Origin: Stentor coeruleus
Lineage: Eukaryota; Ciliophora; Heterotrichea; Heterotrichida; Stentoridae
Reading direction: 5' to 3'
Assembly (NCBI GenBank): GCA_001970955.1
Contig: MPUH01000414.1
Coordinates: 1 to 56,015 of the forward strand
Length of the DNA: 56,015 bases
Under the pieces are notes generated by a model, which worked only from the letters and a program-made list of their open reading frames with translations, searched no databases and was not told where the DNA came from. Below, one piece after another: positions 8,729 through 18,142 of this stretch. How positions within the stretch are numbered: the stretch's first letter is position 1; each line of letters begins with the position of its first letter. A program made the translations under genes and the position numbers.

Positions 8729-10378
8729 ATGAAGAGACAAAACAGTGAGCAATTCTACAAGCTCAGGAATTTTTGGAAAATATCAAAAGACCTAAAAAGA
8801 GACCTGGATAAAAACCCAAATCCATACGAAAACCGACTATCTGAAGAACAAACTGCTAAGCGGATCTCAATCGAGCCTAAAATCCAACAAAAATGGAATA
8901 GCCCAATGCCAATAAAACCTATAGTCCCACTGTTTCAGCATTGTCTGATCTCACCACCTTCAAGTACAATACAACAAAGATCACCCGTCGACAACAAACC
9001 TTCAGAACCCAAAATTCCTCAAACAAATGAGACTCCCAACCCACAAGCAATTCAAATAGAAAGCCCAACCAGATTAAAAGCTTACCGAGTCAAGCGTACT
9101 GAAAAACTTCGTAAACGTTCAGCAAACATATTTGAATTACATTTGCTATCAAATTGGGGTGACAATACAACAATCGGGTTAAGCGAAATCGAATTATTTG
9201 ACAATTTTTCTAACAAAATCCCTTTGCAGCCTTCATATCTATCAATAAAAAACTCATCTCAAAGCACGCCGATTGAAAGTTTAATAAACGGAATCAAGCA
9301 TTCACAAGATGATAAAAATCTTTGGGGGTCTTGTTTGCCTAGTCCAGGGCAGTTTGTTAGGATTGTGATGAAAATTCCTGTAGATTTTAGCGTTTGTGGT
9401 ATGAAAATATGGAATTATGCGAAACCTGGATTAGAGTCAACAAAATGTGCTAAAGATGCAGAAGTGACATTGAATAATGAGTCTGTATGGAAAGGGGAAT
9501 TAAAAAGAGGAGATTGTTCAACTCAGATTATATTATTAGTTGGGTTTACTTTTGCTGATATGGAAATTAAAATACAAAAAACCCTTAATAGTACTGAACG
9601 TTTAGTAAATGCTCCACCTGGGAACCCGAAAGAAAATTTTAGAGGATTAAGAAAATACAGCAAATCGGAAATGAAACTTAAAACAATAAGTCAAGTAAAT
9701 TCTGAAGCAAAACTCGACCTTGAATCATTAAAAGACTCTAAACCTTTAACAATCGAAGATTTAATCCCAGCTACAATACCTGAACTACCTAAAGGAAGGT
9801 ATATGAAAATGAATCTTTTAAGTACATGGGGAGATCAGAATTTTATTGGACTTTGTGGTATTGAATTCTGGAATGAAAAAGGTAAGTCTATAATAATATC
9901 TCATCCAAGTTTACAAATTACCGCAAGTCTTATAGGAATTCATGTAATACCTGATTATACACATGACCCAAAGTCTATAGAAAAATTAGTAGATGGGATT
10001 TATTGGACTTGTGATGATGCACATGTATGGATAGCTCCATATCATAAAGGAGAAAAACATTTTATAACAGTAGACTTTTTAAGGCCAACACAATTTTCTA
10101 TGATTAGGATTTGGAATTTCAATAAATCTAGAATACATTCATATAGAGGGGTTAAAGATATGGAGATTTTGTTGGATAATCAAACAATTTTTAGAGGCAA
10201 AATTACAAAAGCGCAAGGGATGATGAAAGATGCAGGACAACATTGTGAGTATATTTTGTTTACGAGGTCTAGTGAGATATTAGAGACTATAACAAAAAAT
10301 GATTGGGTTGATAAGTTTGAAGAAGATAAACTGGAGAGTCGCGAAGTCGTCAGGACGAGAGTAATTCAAAATAAATGA
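8729..10378 (+). CDS. KATNIP-like protein with two DUF4457 domains
   Basis: 549 residues, intronless, TGA stop. Two related domains lie at about residues 135-290 and 355-515. Each opens with a Leu-Leu-Ser-x-Trp-Gly-Asp strand followed by Ile-Gly-Leu-x-x-Ile-Glu. Each then has a Leu-(Ile/Val)-(Asn/Asp)-Gly-Ile segment with a following Asp-Asp, a Trp, and Ile-Trp-Asn-(Tyr/Phe). The second ends with Tyr-Arg-Gly-Val-Lys-Asp-Met. This is the repeated domain of KATNIP (KIAA0556, katanin-interacting protein), a ciliary base and axoneme-associated protein that binds microtubules and katanin. The animal protein is much longer, so this is a short relative carrying two copies. The N-terminal 130 residues are Pro/Gln/Lys-rich and disordered. 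The UGA stop follows a conserved body, which argues against UGA being read as tryptophan here. Another gene starts 27 bases downstream on the same strand. Confidence 0.85.
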   Translation: MKRQNSEQFYKLRNFWKISKDLKRDLDKNPNPYENRLSEEQTAKRISIEPKIQQKWNSPMPIKPIVPLFQHCLISPPSSTIQQRSPVDNKPSEPKIPQTNETPNPQAIQIESPTRLKAYRVKRTEKLRKRSANIFELHLLSNWGDNTTIGLSEIELFDNFSNKIPLQPSYLSIKNSSQSTPIESLINGIKHSQDDKNLWGSCLPSPGQFVRIVMKIPVDFSVCGMKIWNYAKPGLESTKCAKDAEVTLNNESVWKGELKRGDCSTQIILLVGFTFADMEIKIQKTLNSTERLVNAPPGNPKENFRGLRKYSKSEMKLKTISQVNSEAKLDLESLKDSKPLTIEDLIPATIPELPKGRYMKMNLLSTWGDQNFIGLCGIEFWNEKGKSIIISHPSLQITASLIGIHVIPDYTHDPKSIEKLVDGIYWTCDDAHVWIAPYHKGEKHFITVDFLRPTQFSMIRIWNFNKSRIHSYRGVKDMEILLDNQTIFRGKITKAQGMMKDAGQHCEYILFTRSSEILETITKNDWVDKFEEDKLESREVVRTRVIQNK

Positions 10379-10405
10379 TATTTAATCTGAATAAGATATA
10401 ATAAA

Positions 10406-10885
10406 ATGAGAAATAAAATTAGATCTTTGCCTGTGTCTAACAGCTCACCAAATCTAAGGGTTAAACAAAAAAACATTCTAACTCCGATAACCCCTAAGAT
10501 TTATATAACTAGCTGTGTTGATTTCGAAATAATCCCTTTGCCACCAACAAGAAGGATTACTCGTACAATTTTTAGAAACACATCAGCATCAAATAATGTT
10601 CAAACATTAGATAATATGATTCAAGAACTTGAACAAATAGACACAAAAGATTTGAGAAAATATGTGAGTGTTACTCAAAGAGACTTGGAAAATAAAGTGA
10701 ATCATCTTAAAGCGATAACAAGGTTAAATGTTGAAGAGCAATCAAAAGTTAAAGAAAGAAAATGGAAAAATAAGAAATATATACAAGAAGAAGAAAAAGA
10801 GATTAGGATGATTATCAGTAGGGATACGAATAAAGCTAGGAAATATGATGATGGGATTTTGAATACGAAGAATATAGGGAATTAA
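10406..10885 (+). CDS. small basic helical protein, unrecognised
   Basis: 159 residues, ATG at 10406, TAA stop. The first 60 residues are Ser/Pro/Arg-rich and probably disordered. Residues 65-145 form a charged helix (a Leu-Asp-Asn-Met-Ile-Gln-Glu-Leu-Glu stretch and a Glu/Lys-rich Val-Glu-Glu-Gln-Ser-Lys-Val-Lys-Glu-Arg run), likely coiled coil. There is no membrane segment or signal peptide. It starts only 27 bases after the KATNIP-like gene on the same strand, so the two may share a transcript or the promoter may lie in the upstream coding region. A ciliary function is conceivable from the neighbour only. The family is not recognised. Confidence 0.6.
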   Translation: MRNKIRSLPVSNSSPNLRVKQKNILTPITPKIYITSCVDFEIIPLPPTRRITRTIFRNTSASNNVQTLDNMIQELEQIDTKDLRKYVSVTQRDLENKVNHLKAITRLNVEEQSKVKERKWKNKKYIQEEEKEIRMIISRDTNKARKYDDGILNTKNIGN

Positions 10886-11358
10886 GATATGATTGTTGCA
10901 AGATCATAATACTTTGAGGTTATAAATATCAATTATAGTGATTTGATTATTAAGAAAATGAGGATAATAAATGGTTTAAGGATGGGGGATTATGAATTAA
11001 TAGATGAGATGTGGAGGAGAGGGGAATTTAGATAAGAGGTTTGTGAGGGAGATGAAGTGGATAGTGAGATTGCTTTATATTTGTCCTTGAATTTTGTAAA
11101 ATATCTTAGATGATGATCTAATACATAAGAGTTTATGCTTTTAAATATTATTTAAAGTTTTAATATGTGGAACACTACTTATCATTTCGATTTTTCGTTA
11201 TTTTGCAAAAACTTATATCAATATCTACTATAAATCTTATTTATATCCTCAACATATGATATTCAAATACTCACACTCCAAAACATATCCAAAAGTATCA
11301 AAGTTAAAAATCCACCCAAAACTTCAAAAATCACTTCCTTAAAAAACAGTTAACACCA
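10886..11358. other. intergenic, no gene seen
   Basis: Convergent spacer between the small basic protein gene and HIRA. The left part is G-rich and the right part C-rich on the + strand, as expected for two 3' flanks facing each other. A plus-strand frame near 10960-11100 is open apart from one TAA but starts with a weak ATG context and no recognisable motif. I treat it as chance. Confidence 0.5.
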
Positions 11359-13590
11359 CTAAATCATAAGTTTATTTAATATATCATGACTTTCTAATAT
11401 TTTGCTAACTTCTTCAAACAACACTTTATTCGTACTTTTTAATGACTGTGTGATGTCTATAAGCTTGTATACATCATGTGCATCAATAAGCATATTAACA
11501 TACTTCTTCACCGTATAACTATATTCTTCTTTATACCCAAGAAACTTAAGTCTTAATAACTGAGTCTCAACTTGTGATATCGAAATTTGCATATAAGAAT
11601 CAAGATCAGACGTAACTAAATCAGTTGACAAAGGTTGTGGATTCCATCCATCAGCTTTATAATACTCAAGTCCTGAATTTTTAATCCTCATCCATAAACT
11701 CATACTTTGATCAAACACAAAAAACTCTCCAGTTTTACTTTCAATCTTAGGCACACCTTCTTCATTTATACTCAATGATTTAACTTCAATATCATCAGTT
11801 TTACATCTTATAACTTCTTTACGTTCCTCTAAATTATAAACATAAAGTGCATGTTCTTTAGATAATATTCCCAAATAATGTCCTGAACTTTCCATGAATT
11901 TACAAGATGTGATTTTCATCTCAGGTAATGCTTGAATACCTCCAATTGTATAACAATAAAGATACCCTTCTTCAGTATAAACAGCAGCAAAATATTGAGA
12001 CCCTGCAAGTATTTGTACAGTATGTTGAAGGTAATTAATCCATAGTTGTTTATTACCTTTACGTAATCTTATAGCAGAACGTACATGATTCATTTCTAAT
12101 ATCATAGCTTCTAAGACTATATCCCCTGATGTACTAATAAGTTTTGATACATGAAGAAGATTAACTGGGCATATAGATTCACTATAATTATGAGGTTCAG
12201 AGTTGCAGAGTATTCTTGAAAGGTTAACTTTGAATGAAAATTTATTAATATCAACAGAAGGTAAACTTGGGGCATTGGGTGATGACATGATAGTTATGTT
12301 AGATGTAGATACTGGAATATATGGTTTATAAGTTTGATTAGGGTTTTGGGGACCTGAAGAAGTGGGTGTACTTAAAAAAACCGGCTGTATTCTACGTTTA
12401 CCATTCTGTAAACGGATTTCTTTTTGTTCATTCATAGGCTGAGGTTCAAGTTTCTTAGCAAATGGTTTACGAAGTGTATGTTGAATCACTGGCTCAGGGG
12501 GTATTTCTGAATATAGTTCAAACATAAAACTATGCATTTCTCTTTGACTAACAACATCACCAAGTTCATTAGCTAGATAAATCACTGCAACACTTCCATC
12601 ATTTGAACACCCAAGGACAATTTTACCATCAGTAGACCAAGAAAGATCGGATACTGCACATGAGAATAAGTCTCGTATTGCTATTGGTTTAGTATCTTCA
12701 TTTCGCCAAATTGAAATTGTTGAATCAAAACCCCCTATTGCTACTGCCCATTGTAAAGTTTTTTCACTTTTATCAGTCTTTTCTACTTTGTAAAGAACAG
12801 GACTGGCAGCGACGACGGATACAGGTTGTAAATGCCCTATAAAGTATTTTTCAGCTTCGAAGTTTTCGGTGTTAAGAACTGAAGCCATGTATTTATAATT
12901 GGATTTTTTAGGCCCTGGGAGGACTAAATTTCTTGCATCTGGGGTAAAAGCTAGTCTTTTTAAAACTTGGCTAGCGTTGTGGCTTAAGGCTTGATCGTAG
13001 ATTTTTATTTGTTTCCAGTCTTTTGTGTTCCAGATAATAAGCTTTTTGTCTTCGCCTAAGGAAACTAAATACTTGTCGAAAGGGTCAAATGCTACTGCAC
13101 TAACATAACTCTCGTGACCGGAGAGGATTTGATAAGGGTAGAACTGTCTTCCTTCAACATTCCATATAATAACTTTATTGTCGATACTCCCTGATGCAAG
13201 GTACTTGCCTGTTTTACTCCAGTTTAAGTCTTTTACATCGCTCAAATGCCCTTGAAGTGTAAAAACACCTCGCCACTCTTCAAGGTTATCTGATAGCCCA
13301 CCTTCTTTCTGTTCCCATATGATAATAAGCTTGTCATCTGAGCCCGAAGCAAAAGTTTGTGTGTTGGGGTTCCAGCGAACACAATTCACAGGTCCACAAT
13401 GTTGGCTTAAAGTTGCAAGTTTAAGTTCTTTTTCTTCAGTATCAATGAGTCCTTTGAAATTCCACACACAAATTGTCGAATCCATTGCACCTGTTATGAA
13501 CCTTTCCATCAATGGCTGGATGTCTATGCTTAATATTGGCATATGTCGTTTTTCTCCGTGATATATCCACTCGGGCTTTTCGATCCACAT
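11359..13590 (-). CDS. HIRA: histone chaperone HIRA
   Basis: 743 residues, ATG at 13590, TAG stop, intronless. Residues 1-345 are seven WD40 repeats beginning with the HIRA-type Met-Trp-Ile-Glu-Lys-Pro-Glu-Trp start and including Val-Asn-Cys-Val-Arg-Trp. Around residues 394-408 is a Gly-Lys-Arg-Arg-Ile-x-Pro motif, which matches the B domain that binds ASF1. Residues of about 495-700 form the C-terminal HIRA domain, recognisable by Glu-x-Met-x-Leu-x-x-Asn-His-Val, Gly-x-x-Tyr-Phe-Ala-Ala-Val-Tyr and Gly-Tyr-Leu-Tyr-Cys-Tyr. HIRA with UBN1 and CABIN1 deposits histone H3.3 outside S phase in other eukaryotes; in ciliates related complexes serve nuclear development. The protein is shorter than human HIRA mainly in linkers. 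It is divergently oriented to the large WD40 gene. No unusual feature in the catalytic or binding surfaces is visible. Confidence 0.92.
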   Translation of the reverse strand: MWIEKPEWIYHGEKRHMPILSIDIQPLMERFITGAMDSTICVWNFKGLIDTEEKELKLATLSQHCGPVNCVRWNPNTQTFASGSDDKLIIIWEQKEGGLSDNLEEWRGVFTLQGHLSDVKDLNWSKTGKYLASGSIDNKVIIWNVEGRQFYPYQILSGHESYVSAVAFDPFDKYLVSLGEDKKLIIWNTKDWKQIKIYDQALSHNASQVLKRLAFTPDARNLVLPGPKKSNYKYMASVLNTENFEAEKYFIGHLQPVSVVAASPVLYKVEKTDKSEKTLQWAVAIGGFDSTISIWRNEDTKPIAIRDLFSCAVSDLSWSTDGKIVLGCSNDGSVAVIYLANELGDVVSQREMHSFMFELYSEIPPEPVIQHTLRKPFAKKLEPQPMNEQKEIRLQNGKRRIQPVFLSTPTSSGPQNPNQTYKPYIPVSTSNITIMSSPNAPSLPSVDINKFSFKVNLSRILCNSEPHNYSESICPVNLLHVSKLISTSGDIVLEAMILEMNHVRSAIRLRKGNKQLWINYLQHTVQILAGSQYFAAVYTEEGYLYCYTIGGIQALPEMKITSCKFMESSGHYLGILSKEHALYVYNLEERKEVIRCKTDDIEVKSLSINEEGVPKIESKTGEFFVFDQSMSLWMRIKNSGLEYYKADGWNPQPLSTDLVTSDLDSYMQISISQVETQLLRLKFLGYKEEYSYTVKKYVNMLIDAHDVYKLIDITQSLKSTNKVLFEEVSKILESHDILNKLMI

Positions 13591-13984
13591 TAATTATTTA
13601 CTTATTTTTCTAGTAACTATACATGGGATCCACGATTTTAATAAACTCTTATATATAAATATAAAGTATATAAAGAAATTGATGAAAGTAAGGTGAAGTT
13701 GTGTAAGTATTATAAATAGGATGGATGATAGAGAATAGAATTTATAAAGTTGTTATATTATAAAAGTAAATATAAATCTGTTTTGGAATCAGGATATAAA
13801 CTATTTATAAAGTAGGCCAATTTGATTCGAAATGATAGTTTTGGTTATTTATAGAAATCTGGATATGTGGAGATGATCTTAAATACTTTTTATCCTCAAA
13901 GACTATTCAGCCAATATAACTTTTTTTAACAAAAAAATTCTAAAATATACCCTGCAAACGAGATTTTATGTGGTAAAAAAAGTT

Positions 13985-14146
13985 ATGTTGTTGTACTTGA
14001 ACTCACCTCAAAAAAAAGTTAAAGTCTCTAATTTTAGTATAGAAACAGAAGAAAAAAACCTCAGATGCACTTACCTAAAAAAATTACTTCAAAAATCCAT
14101 AACCGACAAATCCCTGCTCCCAAAAAACATTCAGATTTCAAATTAA
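13985..14146 (+). CDS. small ORF, possible ubiquitin-like fold start
   Basis: A 53-codon ATG-to-TAA frame lies in the 800-base spacer between HIRA and the WD40 gene. Composition is protein-like: a hydrophobic start, a Lys-Val-Lys-Val-Ser-Asn-Phe-Ser-Ile-Glu strand, an Arg-Cys-Thr-Tyr-Leu-Lys-Lys-Leu-Leu helix and a Pro-Lys-Asn-Ile-Gln-Ile strand. That beta-alpha-beta order could begin a ubiquitin-like fold, but it stops too early for a full domain. No 15- or 16-nt intron extends it. It may be a microprotein, a broken gene or chance. The rest of 13591-14394 shows no gene. Confidence 0.35.
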   Translation: MLLYLNSPQKKVKVSNFSIETEEKNLRCTYLKKLLQKSITDKSLLPKNIQISN

Positions 14147-14394
14147 ACTTTTCCTATAAAAATCCAAGCAAAACGCATATCCATCAATACCTTTTATCAT
14201 TCTTTAATCCCAATAAACCCATCTCCATCTTTTAAAATTCAAGGATCCTTAATGAACCTATAATCCCATATCCTAATCCAATAGCCCAATAAAGAGTTTT
14301 CATATTGAAAAACTATCTTCATAAGTCAATACATAAATCCATCTAAAAAAAATTAAATTTTCCAAAGTAATTATATATAAAATACTAATTTAAT

Positions 14395-16996
14395 ATGGAA
14401 GAAGAATGGGAACTTGTCGATATTAGCGGGCCTTTTCAAACTTGGGCTATGGCTGAAAACCAAAACAGTTTATTATACTCAGTAGGTAGCCATATTATTG
14501 TATGGAACCTTGATTCAGATACTAAATCGCATTTAAGATGTCATGAGTTTAATATAACTTCAATAAAATTCCACCCAAATCAAGAATATTTTATAACAAT
14601 TGAAGCTTCAAAAGATCCATTTATTAGTCTTTGGAGCTGGGAAAATCTTCAACAAGTTTGTGTTAAATTCTTACCATCTAAAATAAGAAAACAATCTTTA
14701 CAATGTTTAGATTCTTGTGTTTATGAGAATTTATTATATGTATTAGAAGTTGAAAAAGAAGGTGGGTATAGGATGACAAGATGGGAATGGAGTGGGTCGA
14801 TATTAGAGTTTTTGGATAGTTTTTCTTTAGAAAGTAAAGAAAAAGCTTTTAAGATTAGAATTATGACAGGGACGCATATTTTTGTTGCAGAAAAAACGTT
14901 TGTTAAGATATGGGAAGTTGGGGAAAGGGTGTTTTTGACTAAAAGACTATATTTTAAAAGCGAGATTTTAGATGTTGAGTATTGTGATGAGCTTTGTGCT
15001 TTTGCTATATTACTAGGGAGTTATAATTTTATTATTGTTAATGCACTTGGGGTGATTTTAACAACTTTTTCACAAAGCTATTATTCTTTTTTTATATGTT
15101 CTGAGTATTTGTTCTTAGGGGGGAATAGTTTACAAGTGTTTTCATTGAAAAATTATAGTTTGGTTAGTGAGGTGCTGGAAAATTCTTTGAAAATTACAGA
15201 AATTGTGGTTAATGGAGGGAATTTAGCTTGTGTAAAATATGAGAATTCAACAGTACAAGTTGTGGATTTAGAACATGGAAATGTTGTAAGGGTTACTGCT
15301 TTTCATAGTACTAAAGTTATGGGATTATCATGGAATTTAAATGGGAATTTTGTGTCACATGGGGATGAAAATTGTGTGTATAAATGGGAGAAACAAGATA
15401 TTGGATGGGGGTTAGAAGCTTTTGAGATGGGGCAGGAGGAGGTGACTGCGGTGGATTTGTGTGGAGAATTTATGGCTCTTGGGTTTGCTAATGGGAACAC
15501 ATCGATTTATGATGAGAATATGGAGATTGTTGCTTTTCATAGAGCGAATAATTCTAGAGTTACAGACGTTAGGATTAGAAAATGTGTTGAATTCAATATA
15601 AAGACCAAATATNTGCTAATGGGAACACATCGATTTATGATGAGAATATGGAGATTGTTGCTTTTCATAGAGCGAATAATTCTAGAGTTACAGACGTAAA
15701 GTTCAGTCCTAGTGGAGTTTTAGTTTGCGCATTTTCTAATGGTTTCGTTGCTGTATTAGATTCAACCTATACCCGTACAGAAGCAATCCTCCAAGAAGAC
15801 ACTCAAAACAACAATTCCAGAACTAAAATCAGCCTCTGTGAACTTCTCGACAATTCTGATTCCTTAGTTATGGTCTGTAGCATAAAAGATTCTCACACCC
15901 TCTCAGTGCACCGGGTTTCAAAAAGATCTTACTTAAAATCCATAGGTTTCACAAGTATCACCGTCGAATCAGAATTTTCAGACTTCAAAATCCATGTGAG
16001 TGGCAAATATGTAGTTGTAGCTTTAACAATTGACTACATTTGCCTATATGAAGTTATCACAAATAGATTAATAGGAGTAATCGAAGCAACAGGTATATTA
16101 TCAATGGATACAAGCGGATTATACTTATCATGTTTACAAGGAGAAGAAAACTGTAAAGTACAAATTTATGAAATCGGTACAGGTGAACTAGTTACCGAAA
16201 TGTCTAGAATTGCTAATGGTTATAACTTACAATGGAGTTATGACGGTAAACTATTAGCAATAACTGGCAAAGATGGAAAAATCGAAGTGTGGAAAATCCC
16301 AGAAGTTGTGAGATTCAACATAGAAAAAATGCTCAGTAGAGGTGAAGATGATATTTGGGATAAATTCCCAATAGTTTATGAAAACAAAACCATCAAAAAA
16401 AAACCCCAAACATTTAAAATCCCTAATGATACCCATTTAACAAATAGCACTTTTGCTGATACTATAGTTTCTTTAATCCCAAAGCAAAAATTTATTCAGA
16501 AACCTCAAGCTTTTGAGGTACCAAATTTTAAAGCTCCTGAAGTCCATGTGACAAAATTTTCAGACAGAGAGCCTAAGATGGGATATAAAAAAATTAATAA
16601 GTTGTATATACCAACAAGATCTAATGATTCAATTATTAGTGAGAATCCAATAGGGAAAGTTAGTTTTGTGCATAAACCTCAGAATACAAAAAGTGCTTTA
16701 AATATTATAGACTCACCTGTATCACTTACTGGAAAAAGTAGGACTAAAAAAGTTATGGATGTACCTGTAGTATTAGCAAGAACAGCTAAAAGTAAAGATG
16801 AACCGATATCATTAACAAAAACAACTGTTAATGTTTATTAGTTTTTTAAAGGATTTTATTAGAAAAATAAAGTTTTTTTATAGGTTTGGNGATATCATTA
16901 ACAAAAACAACTGTTAAAAGGAATAGTTTTGTTGGTGATAGGAGAAACAGAATAAATGAACCTTTTACTATAGATATTGAAAAGAATTTGGCTTAA
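14395..16996 (+). CDS. large WD40-repeat protein, split by two assembly gaps
   Basis: The true gene is best read as 14395-15569 joined to 15698-16831 joined to 16918-16996, using the two overlaps at the N gaps. This gives 795 residues ending in TAA at 16996. Read literally, the frame breaks at 15613 and stops early at 16841. Residues 1-640 hold many degenerate WD40 blades (for example His-Leu-Arg-Cys-His-Glu-Phe-Asn-Ile-Thr-Ser and Gly-Lys-Asp-Gly-Lys-Ile-Glu-Val-Trp), enough for two propellers. The last 150 residues are basic and disordered. The double-propeller layout with a tail resembles the MAPKBP1/WDR62 type, but I cannot confirm it. Such proteins act at centrosomes and basal bodies. 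The start has the usual A/T-rich leader with a TATATA run. Confidence 0.75.
15486..15697. repeat. 84-bp duplication around an N gap, with an unmatched tail
   Basis: Bases 15486-15569 equal 15614-15697. The right contig starts at 15614, while the left contig continues past the shared part for 43 unmatched bases (15570-15612) before the N at 15613. In the right copy the WD40 frame continues; in the left copy it runs into unrelated residues. The break point is a few bases after a GACGT. Confidence 0.85.
16805..16917. repeat. 27-bp duplication around an N gap, with an unmatched tail
   Basis: Bases 16805-16831 equal 16891-16917. The left contig carries a 58-base unmatched tail (16832-16889) that brings an early TAG; the right contig continues the coding frame to TAA at 16996. 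The shared block ends in TTAA. The tail is A/T- and G-rich, unlike coding sequence. Confidence 0.8.
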
Positions 16997-18142
16997 GTTA
17001 ATATGTATTCTGCTTTTGGTGTGGGATTTTATTATGTTTTTTATATAGATTTTGGTAGGATTTGGAATTTTTTTGAAATTTGGTTGATAAATTTGTATAT
17101 AGGATTATAAGTCTTTTTAGATTGTAAAAATGTTTTCTAATATGTTTGAGAAATGGATATAATTAATGGAATTATTCAAGTGTAAGCGTAGATGGAAATA
17201 AGCAGCTCTTTGGCTTGCTTGCAGACTACTACGCGATAGGGACCCAGAAAAATATGCAGTTTCTCTTTAGAAAACTGTGCCGCAGTCTTGGACATACTTT
17301 AATTTTATTTGTTTACATATTTGGGATATTGAGAGTATTCTGTTAGTAGGACAGAAAGTTGTAGGGAAATAGAAGGTTGAGGATTGTTATGAATTGATTT
17401 TTTAGTTTTTAATACAGATGGGGATAGGATTTAGTTTATATGTTTGGGAATATTTTCTGATTGTATTTTTTTTTCATTTCAGAGAGGCTTTAAAATTTGT
17501 GCTTTGGAGGTTAAAGCTGAGATTAATATAATGATTATGAATACAATAAAAATATCGAAATGCTTTGAAAAAAATAGTTTAAGGTACTGAACAGGAATAG
17601 GAAAATGTTTTAGAGTATTATTTTATCCAAAAAATATACCTTGTAACTAATGAAGATTAGGTTTTGAAAATAAAATATTAAAGCATATAACATGGTTATA
17701 TTCGCTTAAACAATGATTAAATTTTTTATCATAACACAAGTTCTTAATTTACTAATCAAACTTTAAGACTTCATTGAAATAATAACTTTTTTGAAATCAA
17801 ATAATCTATCATAAACATTTAGCGCTATTACCATTGCTCCCAAATCATACTTAAACATTAATCTAAAGCTTTTAATTTCATATATTTAGAAAAACATCTA
17901 TATTATCAACATAAAAACTCTATATCTTCCTCATAAAATTAACCACCACAGCCAAAAGAGTTTTATTTGTAAAACCTTCCTAAACACTCTTATAACCAAA
18001 AAAATAAAAGCATTTTTTTATAATAAGTATCTAAATAAATGCAAAAATTATACAAGTCCTTAACAGAACGTAATTTATTTTAAAACCTAATCAACCCAAG
18101 CTAAAATCTTATCATAATCTTTCCATTTATATAATTTTATAC
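16997..18142. other. long intergenic region around the RNA island
   Basis: Apart from the structured island, no gene is visible. The left part is G/T-rich, the usual 3'-flank composition of a plus-strand gene, and from about 17,650 onward the + strand becomes C/A-rich, the 5'-flank type that precedes the RING gene. The composition change suggests where the downstream promoter region begins. Confidence 0.45.
17181..17310 (+). ncRNA. candidate structured non-coding RNA (GC-rich island)
   Basis: In an otherwise AT-rich spacer, 17186-17294 has 50 G or C in 109 bases. Three strong helices are visible. A 6-bp stem GCGTAG/CTACGC (17186-17191 with 17229-17234) encloses a symmetrical 8+8 internal loop. 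Within it is a 7-bp hairpin with one bulge (17200-17206 with 17213-17220). A second hairpin (17257-17264 with 17269-17277) has an 8-bp stem, one bulged A and a CTTT loop. An AGAAAA (17246-17251) lies between the hairpins and an ACA at 17292-17294, recalling H/ACA snoRNAs, but the second hairpin lacks a good lower stem. The strand is uncertain because the helices pair equally well on the complement. A plus-strand reading frame with unusually GC-rich codons is also open across the island, so a transferred coding fragment is the main alternative. Confidence 0.45.

Noticed and set aside
17186..17234. SRP RNA helix 8 (GGAA ... AGCAG words)
   Set aside because: The words occur, but the flanking CAGG and closing base pairs of helix 8 are absent and the AGCAG is part of a different hairpin.
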